From positions 186,001 to 250,000 of the forward strand of contig NZ_JAUSSZ010000005.1 in the NCBI RefSeq assembly GCF_030812595.1: DNA of 64,000 nt, read 5' to 3'. The translations under genes were made by a program, and so were the position numbers. Source of the DNA: Arthrobacter bambusae. GTDB taxonomy: Bacteria > Actinomycetota > Actinomycetes > Actinomycetales > Micrococcaceae. Below, piece after piece: positions 8,856 through 17,814 of this stretch (positions are counted from its first letter, which is position 1; every line of letters begins with the position of its first letter). The notes beneath the pieces were generated by a model. That model was not told the DNA's origin and ran no database searches. It worked only from the letters and a program-made list of their open reading frames with translations.

Positions 8856-8951
8856 GGATCAATACCTTTACCCCGCTGAGTTGGTTGCTGAGTTCCACGA
8901 GTGGCCTGCACCGGCGGGGTCTTTGCTTGTCAGATCCATAAGGAGAAGTCC

Positions 8952-9446
8952 GTGTCGACCACCAACAGCGCGCCTGCAGCTTGGCTTACCCAGGACGCAT
9001 ATGACCGCTTGAAGGCAGAGCTGGACCACCTTTCCGGCCCTGGCCGCGCGGATATCGTGCAGAAGATCGAAGCCGCCCGCCAAGAAGGCGACCTCAAGGA
9101 AAACGGCGGTTACCACGCCGCCAAGGAGGAGCAGGGCAAGATCGAAGCCCGCATCCGCCAGCTGACCGTGCTCCTGCGCGATGCCCAGGTTGGCGAAGCT
9201 CCGGCCGATGACGGAATCGTCGAGCCCGGCATGGTCGTCGTCGCCCGCATCGCAGGCGACGAAGAGACCTTCCTGCTCGGATCCCGCGAAATCGCCGGTG
9301 ATTCCGATCTCGACGTCTTCAGCGAGAAATCCCCGCTCGGCGTCGCGATCATGGGCCACAAGGAAGGCGACAAGATCAGCTACGTCGCCCCCAACGGCAA
9401 GGAAATTGCGGTGGAAATCGTTTCCGCCAAGCCGTTCTCCGGCTAA
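8952..9446 (+). CDS. greA: Transcription elongation factor GreA
   Basis: 164 residues. The N-terminal coiled coil contains the tip sequence GDLKENGGYHAAKEEQGKIE (about 39-58), whose acidic residues enter the RNA polymerase secondary channel. The C-terminal FKBP-like domain ends in EIVSAKPFSG. GreA stimulates transcript cleavage by backtracked RNA polymerase. The tip reads DLKENGGY rather than the enterobacterial DLSENAEY. The start is the GTG at 8952, with a strong AGGAG at 8941-8945. It is monocistronic and ends at a clear terminator. Confidence 0.95.
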   Translation: MSTTNSAPAAWLTQDAYDRLKAELDHLSGPGRADIVQKIEAARQEGDLKENGGYHAAKEEQGKIEARIRQLTVLLRDAQVGEAPADDGIVEPGMVVVARIAGDEETFLLGSREIAGDSDLDVFSEKSPLGVAIMGHKEGDKISYVAPNGKEIAVEIVSAKPFSG

Positions 9447-9464
9447 TAGACGCGCGAAGCAACG

Positions 9465-9508
9465 ACGCCGGCCCACCCCTCGCGGGGAGGGCCGGCGTTT
9501 TGCGTTTT
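9465..9508 (+). terminator. Intrinsic terminator after greA
   Basis: ACGCCGGCCC (9465-9474) pairs with GGGCCGGCGT (9489-9498), with an extra CCCC/GGGG step inside. TTTTGCGTTTT follows on the plus strand. Confidence 0.85.
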
Positions 9509-9524
9509 CCGGCCGGCTGCGGCG

Positions 9525-10763
9525 TCAGTGCACGACGATCGGGTGGAAGCCCTCTGCCCGGAGGGCTGCCAGGACCTGCTCACTGTGCTCGTGGCCTTTG
9601 GTTTCGAGGTTGACGGTGATGGAAACATCGCCCATGCTGATCGCGCCGCCCACCCGGGTGTGGTCCAGGCCGGTCACATTGGCATCGTTTTCGGCGATGA
9701 TTCGGGCGATCGTGGCCAAGGAACCGGGCCGGTCGTCCAGCATCATGCGCACGGTCATGTAGCGTCCAGCCGCCGAGAGGCCGCGCTGGATCACCTTGAG
9801 CATCAGCATGGGATCGATGTTGCCGCCGGACAGGATGACGGCCGTGGTTCCGGGGTTTTCGATCTTGCCGTCCATGAGGGCTGCGACGCCGACAGCGCCC
9901 GCGGGCTCAACCACCATTTTGGCGCGCTCCAGCAGGAAGATGAGCGCCCGTGCCAAGGAGTCTTCACTCACGGTCACGACGTCGTCCACGAGCTCGCGGA
10001 TGATGCTGAACGGCAGCTGGCCGGGGCGGCCGACGGCGATGCCGTCCGCCATGGTTGAAACCTTCTTGAGAGGCACCAACGCATCGGCTGCGAGCGACGG
10101 CGGGTAGGCGGCGGCGTTCTCGGCCTGCACACCGATGATCCGGATCTCTCGCCCCAGCTCACGGGCCCGCGCTTTGATCGCCACGGCGACTCCTGCGAGC
10201 AGGCCACCGCCGCCGACGCCCATCAGTACGGTGTCGACGTTGGGGACCTGGTCCAGGATTTCGAGCCCGACAGTGCCCTGGCCGGATACGACGTCGACGT
10301 TGTCGAACGGGTGGACGAAGACGGCCCCTGTTTCGTTCGCGTAGCGCTGCGCCTCCGCCAGGGCCTCATCGACGTTGTGTCCGTGCAGGACGACTTCGGC
10401 GCCGTGGCTGCGGGTCGCGGCAAGCTTCGGAAGCGCCACGCCGAGCGGCATGTAGATGCGGGCCTTGATTCCCAGGCTTTTCGCCGCCACGGCGACGCCT
10501 TGCGCGTGGTTGCCTGCCGAAGCGGCTACGACGCCGCGCTTCTTCTCCTCGGGAGACAACCGTGCCATGCGCACGTAGGCGCCGCGGACCTTGAATGACC
10601 CGGCCCGCTGGAGGTTCTCGCATTTGAAGTAGACCTCTCCGCCTACCATCGCTCCCAGGGCCCGTGAGGACTCGATGGGGGTCTTGGTAATAATGCCCTC
10701 GAGCAGCTCCTGCGCCTTAAGGACATCGTCCAGCGTGACGGGCAGGGTATCGAGGGTATTCAC
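9525..10763 (-). CDS. ilvA: Threonine ammonia-lyase (threonine deaminase) with C-terminal ACT domain
   Basis: 412 residues. It converts L-threonine to 2-oxobutanoate, the first step toward isoleucine, using pyridoxal phosphate. The PLP lysine is K58 in AGSFKVRGA, and the phosphate-binding glycine loop is GVGGGGLLAG (about 177-186). A C-terminal segment (about 330-412, beginning RYMTVRMMLDDRPGSLATI) is a single ACT domain. Enzymes of this single-ACT length include both biosynthetic IlvA and catabolic TdcB types, so feedback control by isoleucine is plausible but not provable. The GTG start at 10763 has AAAGGAG inside the end of the upstream permease gene, whose stop lies 3 bp before it, so the two are co-transcribed. 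Confidence 0.9.
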   Translation of the reverse strand: MNTLDTLPVTLDDVLKAQELLEGIITKTPIESSRALGAMVGGEVYFKCENLQRAGSFKVRGAYVRMARLSPEEKKRGVVAASAGNHAQGVAVAAKSLGIKARIYMPLGVALPKLAATRSHGAEVVLHGHNVDEALAEAQRYANETGAVFVHPFDNVDVVSGQGTVGLEILDQVPNVDTVLMGVGGGGLLAGVAVAIKARARELGREIRIIGVQAENAAAYPPSLAADALVPLKKVSTMADGIAVGRPGQLPFSIIRELVDDVVTVSEDSLARALIFLLERAKMVVEPAGAVGVAALMDGKIENPGTTAVILSGGNIDPMLMLKVIQRGLSAAGRYMTVRMMLDDRPGSLATIARIIAENDANVTGLDHTRVGGAISMGDVSITVNLETKGHEHSEQVLAALRAEGFHPIVVH

Positions 10764-10766
10764 GGG

Positions 10767-12092
10767 TTAATCTCCTTTGTTGGTGTGCTGTGCGGCATCC
10801 TCGGGGAATGTCCGTTCCGCAGCCGCGTGCTGACCTGCGGCACCTTCGCCGCTGTTGGACCGTGCGCCAGCGTTGGCGCCGGGACGGTGGATTTCCTTGA
10901 CGGTGGGTTCCTCGTCGGAATCCGTTGGTGCGATCCCTGCGCCGGCGTACGCCGTCATCAGTCCTTCATCATGTTCCCACGTCCGGGCGGCAATGTAGCG
11001 AACCGCCGTATTTGCTACGGCGAGGAGCGGCACGGCAAAGAGCGCTCCCGGAATTCCGGCCAGGTAGGAACCGGCTGCGACCGACAGGATCACGGCGACG
11101 GGGTGCAGCGATACGGCCTTGCCCATGATGAGCGGCTGGAGGATATGGCTTTCGAGCTGCTGCACGAACAGCACGATGGCAAACATGACGAGCGCATTGA
11201 CGGGACCATTGGCCACCAAGGCCAAGAGCACGGCTATGGCTCCCGTCACGAGGGCGCCAACCACCGGGATAAATGAACCGATGAATACCAGGACGCCCAG
11301 GGGCAGGGCGAGGGGGACCTGGATAATCGCCGCACCGACGCCGATCCCCACGGCGTCCACGAACGCCACGAACATCTGGATGCGCACGTAGCTGACCATG
11401 GACGACCAGCCGCGCCGGCCTGCGCCGTAAGCTGCTGCGCGTGCGTTCCGGGGCAGCAGCCCGACGATGAACCGCCAGATCCTGGATCCCTCCAGAAGGA
11501 AGAAGATCAGGATAAAGAGGGACAGGACCATGCCCGCGGCAAAATGCCCGGCAGTACTACCGAACGACAGCGCACCGCTGAGGATGCTGCTGCTGTTGGT
11601 CTGCAGGGCCGAGGTGGCGCTCTGGATGTACGTGTCGATCTGGTCCGCCGTCAGATGCAGCGGCCCGTCAGCGAGCCACGCCTGGATTTGCTGCACGCCC
11701 GCAAGCGCTTCCTGCCACAATTCGCCGAATCCCACGGCAAGCTGCCGTCCCACCAGCACGAGGGCTCCCCCGACGACCCCGAGGAACCCCACCACCGTCA
11801 CCGCGACGGCCACTCCCCGCGGCATCTTGAGCTTCCCGAACCACCGCGTGACCGGGTAGAGCAGGCCGGCAAGAAGGGAAGCGACCATGAGCGGAATGAT
11901 CAGGAAGCTCACCCTCCCCAACAGCCAAATGAGGGCTCCCCCAACCACCATGATGAGGCCCACCCGCCAGGCCCAAGCGGCCGCGATCCGGACTCCGTAC
12001 GGGATGTCCTGCGCAATGTGGTGTTCCGGCACCGGTTTGGGCACGGCCGAAACGGGATCACTTATTCGCGTGGCGTCCTGTGCTGGCGTCAT
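10767..12092 (-). CDS. AI-2E family transporter (PerM-like permease)
   Basis: 441 residues with an N-terminal disordered tail, about seven or eight hydrophobic helices between residues 40 and 360, and a long charged C-terminal tail. Segments such as PLALPLGVLVFIGSFIPVVGALV and LIMGKAVSLHPVAVILS are characteristic of the AI-2E/PerM family. Members export or exchange small molecules; the autoinducer-2 role is proven for few, so substrate is unknown. Homologous sequence begins near the ATG at 12092 (MTPAQDAT). The open frame continues upstream without support. It is co-directional with ilvA, separated by 3 bp. Confidence 0.82.
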   Translation of the reverse strand: MTPAQDATRISDPVSAVPKPVPEHHIAQDIPYGVRIAAAWAWRVGLIMVVGGALIWLLGRVSFLIIPLMVASLLAGLLYPVTRWFGKLKMPRGVAVAVTVVGFLGVVGGALVLVGRQLAVGFGELWQEALAGVQQIQAWLADGPLHLTADQIDTYIQSATSALQTNSSSILSGALSFGSTAGHFAAGMVLSLFILIFFLLEGSRIWRFIVGLLPRNARAAAYGAGRRGWSSMVSYVRIQMFVAFVDAVGIGVGAAIIQVPLALPLGVLVFIGSFIPVVGALVTGAIAVLLALVANGPVNALVMFAIVLFVQQLESHILQPLIMGKAVSLHPVAVILSVAAGSYLAGIPGALFAVPLLAVANTAVRYIAARTWEHDEGLMTAYAGAGIAPTDSDEEPTVKEIHRPGANAGARSNSGEGAAGQHAAAERTFPEDAAQHTNKGD

Positions 12093-12132
12093 TCCCCAAT
12101 AATTCCGCAGCGAGCACCGGATGCGAAACAAG

Positions 12133-13083
12133 TTACAGCGCGCCCACAATCCCCCACTGCATGGTGAAGGTCTCCCCTGGCTCAAGCCATCGGAGGCCCT
12201 CCCCCGAGTTGAAGGCGTTCGCCGGACCGGTCATGGGCTCGAGCGCAACGGCTTTCGAGCGGCCCGGAAGGGTATCCGTGACAAAGACATGGACGAAGGC
12301 GCAGTTTTCATCCTGTTCCACGGAGACGCTCCGGCCATCCGGGGCCGACAGCGTGTGGCGGGCCACGCCGCCGTCGAACTCCAGTTCGGTGAACGACACG
12401 TCGATATCCAGGCCGCCCACGCTCCGGCCGCCGCCGAGATCGAAATCGCCGTCGACGGCCACCGAGCTCCGCGGGATCTTCCGCTCGTCGGCCACAAGCC
12501 GCGTGCCGGCGTGGACGGTCAGGACCATCTCTTCCGGCGGAACGTCGCCCACGCGCAAATACGGATGCGCCCCGAGGACGAAGGGCGCGGGAGCGTCCGA
12601 ATCATTGAGGAAACTCTGGGAGACCCGCAAAGCGAGCGCGGAGTCGATCTCGTAGCGGACCCGGTGCCGGGCCAGGAAGGGGTAGCCATGCTGCGGGAAG
12701 ATCACGGCTTCGAGGGTCACGGAGTACTCATCCTCCGCCAGGAGGGAGTACGACGAGTTGCGCAGGAGCCCGTGGCTCGCGTTGTTCCGGGACACCTCAG
12801 TGATGTCCAGCTGTTGCTTCTTGCCGTCGAGGTACCAGAGGCCATCCTCGATCCGGTTGGCCCACGGGGCCAGGGTAATTCCCGTAGCGCCGGGCGGAAT
12901 TTGTGCGTCGCCGTAACTCTCGGTGAGCTGGACGCCGTCGCGGCTGAACAACCGCAAGCCTGCAGCGAGCTCGGTGACGACGGCGAGCGCGTCGCCGCGG
13001 CGGATCTCGAATTGGCGGCCGCTGGCAAAGCGCCGGGATACGGTCTCTTCGCCCGGCGCGGAAGACGGTGTTGTGGGAGGCAT
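12133..13083 (-). CDS. galM: Aldose 1-epimerase (mutarotase) family protein
   Basis: 316 residues of the galactose mutarotase fold. Diagnostic stretches are APWANRIEDGLW, NNASHGLLRN (a catalytic-type His), and LGAHPYLRVGD, which holds the second conserved His. It interconverts alpha and beta anomers of hexoses such as galactose. It is divergent from galT-galK, only about 100 bp away, so a joint role in the Leloir pathway is likely. Close relatives include glucose-6-phosphate epimerases, so the exact sugar is inferred from context. The ATG at 13083 is chosen; TACGGT lies exactly 6 nt upstream, consistent with a leaderless transcript. Confidence 0.82.
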   Translation of the reverse strand: MPPTTPSSAPGEETVSRRFASGRQFEIRRGDALAVVTELAAGLRLFSRDGVQLTESYGDAQIPPGATGITLAPWANRIEDGLWYLDGKKQQLDITEVSRNNASHGLLRNSSYSLLAEDEYSVTLEAVIFPQHGYPFLARHRVRYEIDSALALRVSQSFLNDSDAPAPFVLGAHPYLRVGDVPPEEMVLTVHAGTRLVADERKIPRSSVAVDGDFDLGGGRSVGGLDIDVSFTELEFDGGVARHTLSAPDGRSVSVEQDENCAFVHVFVTDTLPGRSKAVALEPMTGPANAFNSGEGLRWLEPGETFTMQWGIVGAL

Positions 13084-13089
13084 GGCACC

Positions 13090-13095
13090 ACCGTA
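13090..13095 (-). promoter_or_regulatory. Putative -10 hexamer of a leaderless promoter (aldose epimerase gene)
   Basis: TACGGT on the minus strand ends 6 nt before the ATG at 13083. Confidence 0.5.
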
Positions 13096-13187
13096 CTGCA
13101 TGCCGCTTCTTGTCCGCCCTTTCCGGCGCAATGTTCAATTTTGTTAGTTATTTTGCCTTTTTGAGCACTCTGTGACACCATAAGTCC

Positions 13188-14321
13188 ATGACTCGCCTTA
13201 CCAGCACGCGTCTCGCCGATGGCCGGGAGCTGATCTATTTCGATGACGCCGGCTCACCGGAGCGCGACCCCGGCTCGCTGACGGATCACCGCGAGCTGCC
13301 GCCGCGCGCAAATCCAGGCGAGCTGCGCTACGACGCGCTGAGCGGCGAATGGGTCGCGGTCGCCGCCCACCGCCAAAGCCGCACCCATCTGCCGCCTGCT
13401 GACCAATGTCCCATCTGCCCCACCACGCCCGCGAACCCCTCGGAAATTCCCGCGCCGGACTACGACGTGGTGGTTTTCGAGAATCGCTTCCCCTCACTGG
13501 GACCGGCGGTCGGGACCATCCCCGGCACCCCTGCTTGGGGAACGTCGGGTCCCGCCTACGGCCGCTGCGAAGTTGTCTCCTTCACCCCCAGCCACACCGG
13601 ATCCTTTGCCGGGCTAGGCGAAACCAGGGCGCGCACCGTCATTGAGGCCTGGGCGCACAGGACCGAGGCGCTCAGCGCGCTCCCGGGAATCCAGCAGGTG
13701 TTCCCGTTCGAAAACCGGGGGGCGGACATCGGGGTAACCCTCCACCACCCGCACGGACAGATCTATGCCTACCCCTACGTCACGCCCCGGGCGGCAAGCC
13801 TCGGCGCCGTGGCCAGCCGGTACTTCGACGATTCCAAAGGCCGGGAATCGTTGACGTCCTCGATCCTCAAAGCGGAACGGCAGGATGGCAGCCGCATGGT
13901 GCTCGAAGGCGAGCACTTCAGTGCCTACGTGCCGTTCGCGGCCCGCTGGCCCCTGGAAATACATCTCGTCCCGCATCGGCAAGTGCCGGACCTCGCCGCC
14001 TTGGGCGGCGAAGAACGCGACGAACTGGCCCACGTCTACCTTGAGTTGCTCAAGCGCATGGACGCCCTCTATCCAACTCCCACGCCGTACATTTCCGCAT
14101 GGCACCAGGCACCCCTGGATCCTCTCTTAAGACCATCCGGCCACCTGCACCTCCAACTCACTTCCCCGCGCCGTGCCGCCGACAAGCTCAAATACCTTGC
14201 CGGTTCCGAGGCCGCCATGGGAGCCTTCATCAACGACACCACTCCCGAATCCGTGGCAAAACGGCTGCGCGCCGTCGCCAGCGATTCGCGGCGAGCCATT
14301 CCGGAAGGGGCCCCTGCATGA
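13188..14321 (+). CDS. galT: Galactose-1-phosphate uridylyltransferase
   Basis: 377 residues of the HIT superfamily. The catalytic motif HHPHGQ is at 186-191, with H189 the residue uridylylated in GalT. Two N-terminal cysteines (C74 and C77 in CPICP) and H137 in FTPSHTGSF suggest a structural metal site. The enzyme exchanges UMP between UDP-glucose and galactose-1-phosphate in the Leloir pathway. The ATG start at 13188 is 104 bp from the divergent epimerase start. The stop TGA overlaps the galK ATG as ATGA, so galT and galK are translationally coupled. Confidence 0.93.
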   Translation: MTRLTSTRLADGRELIYFDDAGSPERDPGSLTDHRELPPRANPGELRYDALSGEWVAVAAHRQSRTHLPPADQCPICPTTPANPSEIPAPDYDVVVFENRFPSLGPAVGTIPGTPAWGTSGPAYGRCEVVSFTPSHTGSFAGLGETRARTVIEAWAHRTEALSALPGIQQVFPFENRGADIGVTLHHPHGQIYAYPYVTPRAASLGAVASRYFDDSKGRESLTSSILKAERQDGSRMVLEGEHFSAYVPFAARWPLEIHLVPHRQVPDLAALGGEERDELAHVYLELLKRMDALYPTPTPYISAWHQAPLDPLLRPSGHLHLQLTSPRRAADKLKYLAGSEAAMGAFINDTTPESVAKRLRAVASDSRRAIPEGAPA

Positions 14322-15487
14322 CCTCCACTCCCGACGCCCCGGCCCTGACAACCCTGTCCAGGTTGTTCGAGCCGACTTTCGGTTCAGCCCCCGACGGCGT
14401 GTGGCAGGCACCGGGACGCGTAAACCTGATCGGCGAGCACACCGATTACAACGAGGGATTCGTGCTGCCGTTCGCGATCGACAAGACCGCGAAGGTTGCA
14501 CTACGGATCCGAGCTGATTCACGCGTCCGGCTGCTCTCCACTTTCGGCGAGCAGGGCATGGTCGAAACGGACCTGGACGAGCTGGCGCCCGGGTCAGCCA
14601 AGGGCTGGACGAAGTATCCGCTCGGCGTGGCCTGGGCCTTGCAACAGCGCGGTATCCACGTTCCCGGCTTCGACCTGCTCATGGATTCGGATGTCCCCCT
14701 GGGCGCGGGACTGTCCTCCTCGCACGCCATCGAATGCGCAGTCATCTCTGCCCTCAACGAGCTGACGGGCGCAGGGCTCGGTGCCGAGGACATGGTGCTC
14801 GCAACACAGCGGGCCGAAAACGACTTCGTGGGCGCCCCCACCGGAATCATGGACCAGTCGGCGTCGCTTCGCGGCTCGAGGGGCCATGCCGTCTTCCTGG
14901 ACTGCCGCGATCAAAGCGTACAACTGGTCCCCTTCGACGCCGAGGAAGCCGGACTCGTGCTGCTGGTCATCGACACCAAGGTCTCCCATTCGCACGCGGA
15001 CGGCGGCTATGCGTCCCGGCGGGCTTCCTGCGAACTCGGAGCCCAGGTCCTGGGTGTCCCGGCCCTTCGCGACGTTGGCGTCGGCGATCTGGAGGAAGCC
15101 AGCGGCCTCCTGGACAGCACGACCTTCAGGCGGGTGCGGCACATTGTCACGGAGAACGACCGCGTGTTGCAGACCGTGGAACGACTCACCACGGACGGAC
15201 CCGCCCACATCGGCAGGCTCCTGGATGCGAGCCATGCGTCCATGCGCGATGACTTCGAGATCTCGTGCCCGGAACTGGATCTCGCGGTGGAAACCGCCCG
15301 TGCCCACGGGGCCATCGGGGCCAGGATGACAGGCGGCGGTTTCGGCGGCTCGGCTATTGCCCTCACCCCGGTGCGCCATGAGCAAGAGGTGCGCGACGCC
15401 GTCGTGCGCGCGTTCGTGGCGGCCGGTTTCACGACGCCGGACATCTTCACCGTGACCCCGGCGGCCGGCGCCACACGCCTCGCCTGA
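14318..15487 (+). CDS. galK: Galactokinase
   Basis: 389 residues of the GHMP kinase family; phosphorylates galactose at C1 with ATP. The galactokinase signature GRVNLIGEHTDYNEGFVLP is at 33-51, the ATP-binding loop PLGAGLSSSHAIE at 127-139, and the C-terminal GHMP motif GGGFGGSA lies at about 343-350. The family usually has GLSSSAS or GLSSSAA, so GLSSSHA is a small variation. The start ATG overlaps the galT stop by 4 bp, which favours it over the long upstream extension of the frame. No UDP-galactose 4-epimerase (galE) is nearby. Confidence 0.93.
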   Translation: MTSTPDAPALTTLSRLFEPTFGSAPDGVWQAPGRVNLIGEHTDYNEGFVLPFAIDKTAKVALRIRADSRVRLLSTFGEQGMVETDLDELAPGSAKGWTKYPLGVAWALQQRGIHVPGFDLLMDSDVPLGAGLSSSHAIECAVISALNELTGAGLGAEDMVLATQRAENDFVGAPTGIMDQSASLRGSRGHAVFLDCRDQSVQLVPFDAEEAGLVLLVIDTKVSHSHADGGYASRRASCELGAQVLGVPALRDVGVGDLEEASGLLDSTTFRRVRHIVTENDRVLQTVERLTTDGPAHIGRLLDASHASMRDDFEISCPELDLAVETARAHGAIGARMTGGGFGGSAIALTPVRHEQEVRDAVVRAFVAAGFTTPDIFTVTPAAGATRLA

Positions 15488-15526
15488 CGTCCCGCAATCG
15501 CTTCCTTTGGCGAACGGGCCCCGGCG

Positions 15527-15532
15527 TATGCT
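15527..15532 (+). promoter_or_regulatory. Putative -10 hexamer of a leaderless promoter (thiolase gene)
   Basis: TATGCT ends 6 nt before the ATG at 15539. The spacer GGGGGC contains no usable ribosome binding site at normal distance. Confidence 0.5.
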
Positions 15533-15538
15533 GGGGGC

Positions 15539-16777
15539 ATGACTGAGGCCGTCATCGTTTCCACCGCCAGAAGTCCCATCGGTCGGGCCTTCAAGGGATC
15601 ACTCAAGGACGAACGTCCTGATGACCTCGCGGTCGCCATGGTGACTGCCGCGCTGGCAAAGATTCCGGCTTTCGATCCGGGGGCACCGGACGGTGGCGGG
15701 CTGGATGACCTCTACCTCGGCTGCGCCGAGCCCAGCGGGGAAGCCGGTTCGAACATGGCCCGCGTGGTGACCGTCCTGGCCGGCCTGGACACCGTCCCCG
15801 CGGCTACGATCAACCGCTTTTGCGCCTCGAGCCTGCAGACCCTGCGGATGGCCTTCCACGCCATCCGCTCCGGGGAAGGCCATGCCTTCGTCTCGGCGGG
15901 GGTCGAGTCCGTGTCCCGTTACCAAAACTGGGTCGGGGCCGGGGAAACTGACACCAGCCTGCATAACCCGCTGTTTGACGCGGCGCGGGCCCGCACGTCC
16001 GCCCGGGCCGCGTCCAACACACCATGGACGGATCCCCGGATGGGCGGACGGATGCCGGACGTCTACATCGCGATGGGACAGACTGCCGAGAACGTCGCCA
16101 CAAGCTACGGAATCAGCCGGGAAGAGCAGGATCTGTGGGCAGTCCAGAGCCAGAACCGGGCTGAGGCGGCCATTGCCTCGGGCTTCTACGCCCGGGAAAT
16201 CACGCCGTACACCCGCAAGGACGGCACCGTCGTGGAGCGCGACGACTCACCCCGGGCCGGCGTCACCCTTGAAGCCGTCAGCGCCTTGGAGCCGGTCTTC
16301 CGCAAGAGAGGGACAGTGACGGCCGGCAACGCGTGCCCGCTCAACGATGGCGCCGCCGCCGTGGTGGTCATGAGCGATCTCAGGGCCCGGGAGCTTGGCC
16401 TCAAGCCGCTGGCACGCATCGTCTCCACGGCCGCCAGCGCCCTCTCCCCCGAACTCATGGGCATGGGGCCGGTGGAATCATCGCGCCGGGCCTTGGCCTT
16501 GGCGGGACTGAGCATGGCCGACATCGACCTGGTGGAACTCAACGAAGCGTTCGCCGTTCAGGTGGTGGCGAGCGCCCGCGAACTCGGCATCGATCCGGAG
16601 AAGCTCAACGTTCATGGCGGTGCCATCGCCCTTGGCCATCCTTTTGGCATGACGGGCGCCCGAATGACCACGACCTTGCTCAATGGCCTCCGCGAAAGGG
16701 ATGGCACCTTGGGATTGGCGACCCTGTGCGTCGGTGGCGGGCAGGGCATGGCGGTGGTCTTCGAGCGGCTCTCGTGA
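15539..16777 (+). CDS. Acetyl-CoA C-acyltransferase (thiolase)
   Basis: 412 residues of the thiolase superfamily. The acyl-accepting cysteine is C95 in NRFCASSLQTL. The catalytic His is H367 in GGAIALGHPFGMTGAR, and the second catalytic Cys is C397 in TLCVGGGQGMA. It either degrades 3-ketoacyl-CoA or condenses two acetyl-CoA. Without fad genes beside it the direction is unclear, and the FadA-type length allows either. It is a single gene between galK and the convergent Bax-inhibitor-1 gene. The ATG at 15539 follows TATGCT by 6 nt. Confidence 0.9.
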   Translation: MTEAVIVSTARSPIGRAFKGSLKDERPDDLAVAMVTAALAKIPAFDPGAPDGGGLDDLYLGCAEPSGEAGSNMARVVTVLAGLDTVPAATINRFCASSLQTLRMAFHAIRSGEGHAFVSAGVESVSRYQNWVGAGETDTSLHNPLFDAARARTSARAASNTPWTDPRMGGRMPDVYIAMGQTAENVATSYGISREEQDLWAVQSQNRAEAAIASGFYAREITPYTRKDGTVVERDDSPRAGVTLEAVSALEPVFRKRGTVTAGNACPLNDGAAAVVVMSDLRARELGLKPLARIVSTAASALSPELMGMGPVESSRRALALAGLSMADIDLVELNEAFAVQVVASARELGIDPEKLNVHGGAIALGHPFGMTGARMTTTLLNGLRERDGTLGLATLCVGGGQGMAVVFERLS

Positions 16778-16794
16778 GCCCGTGGAAAGGAAGG

Positions 16795-17682
16795 TCAGTC
16801 GTCGCCGCGAAGGATCGCCAGCAGGCGGATGATCTCCACGTAGAGCCATACGAGCGTGACTGTCAGGCCGAAAGCGGCAGTCCAGGAGTATTTCTCCGGA
16901 GCGCCCTGCCGGACACCCTGTTCGATGCTGGTGAAGTCCATGACGAGTGAGAACGCGGCCAGGCCAATGGCCAGGATGCCGATGAAGACGCCCAAGGGGA
17001 TGCCGAAGATGTGCACGCTGCTGCTCAGGCCGAACGGCGACTGGACCGCTCCCGTCCACACCAGGACCATGTTGATCACTGCGAAGACCAGATAGCCGAG
17101 CATGGCGATCATAAAGAAGCGAACTGCCTTGGGGGTGGCGCGCACCTTGCCGCTCTTGAAGAGAGCCAGCGTCACGCCGAAGACGGCAAGGGTGCCGATG
17201 ACTGCCTGCAGGCCAACGCCCGGGAACATGCCGTCCAGGAAGCGGGTCAAGCCTCCGAGGAACAAGCCCTCAAGGCCGGCGTACGCCAGGATCAGTGCCG
17301 GGGACGGTTGCTTCTTGAAGGAGTTGACCATGCCCAACACGAAGCCGCCCAACGCGCCGACAATCATGAGGAGATTTGCGGTGCCGGGAGCAACGAACAA
17401 CGTGACGGCCGCGCCAAGCAAAAGCACCGCAAGGCAAGCCGCCGTCTTGACGATGACGTCGTCGAACGTCATACGGCCGGTCTCGGCCGGACCGGCCGCG
17501 GGCCGGTTGTACATCTGCTGCAGCTGATCGCTGGTCAACGGCGGCTGCGAAGCCCAGCCGGGCTGGCCGTACTGGGGCTGGCCATACTGGGGCTGGCCGT
17601 GGGAGTAGCTGGGAACAGGCGGAGCCTGTGTGGCTCCGCGGAAATTCTTTCCGTTGAAGATCGGGTTGCCGCCGAGTGCCAT
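16795..17682 (-). CDS. Bax inhibitor-1 / YccA family membrane protein
   Basis: 295 residues. The N-terminal about 75 residues are disordered, with tandem GQPQYGQPQYGQPGW-like repeats. They are followed by seven hydrophobic helices (about 80-290) typical of Bax-inhibitor-1 proteins, including the C-terminal WTAAFGLTVTLVWLYVEIIRL. Bacterial members such as YetJ are pH-sensitive calcium channels and others interact with proteases, so a function here is not assigned. The ATG at 17682 has AAGGA 8 nt upstream. It is separated from the liv operon by about 130 bp containing the liv terminator. Confidence 0.85.
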   Translation of the reverse strand: MALGGNPIFNGKNFRGATQAPPVPSYSHGQPQYGQPQYGQPGWASQPPLTSDQLQQMYNRPAAGPAETGRMTFDDVIVKTAACLAVLLLGAAVTLFVAPGTANLLMIVGALGGFVLGMVNSFKKQPSPALILAYAGLEGLFLGGLTRFLDGMFPGVGLQAVIGTLAVFGVTLALFKSGKVRATPKAVRFFMIAMLGYLVFAVINMVLVWTGAVQSPFGLSSSVHIFGIPLGVFIGILAIGLAAFSLVMDFTSIEQGVRQGAPEKYSWTAAFGLTVTLVWLYVEIIRLLAILRGDD

Positions 17683-17775
17683 GGTGGGTGTCCTTCTTGG
17701 TGTGGGTGCGAAGTGATAGTTCACGCTACCAATTCCCACGCTTGGTCCGCACCGAAAGTTCCACCGCCGCCGATG

Positions 17776-17805
17776 CCGGCACCCTGCCTGTTGGGAGGGT
17801 GCCGG
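17776..17805 (-). terminator. Hairpin at the end of the liv operon
   Basis: CCGGCACCCT (17776-17785) pairs with AGGGTGCCGG (17796-17805), a 10-bp stem just after the livF stop. No U-tract follows on the minus strand, so it may be a weak or factor-assisted terminator. Confidence 0.6.
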
Positions 17806-17814
17806 AACGCGCGG

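Noticed and set aside
15539..16777. Mobile or horizontally acquired origin for the thiolase or gal genes
   Set aside because: No insertion sequence, integrase, direct-repeat boundary or abrupt change in codon style is visible around them.
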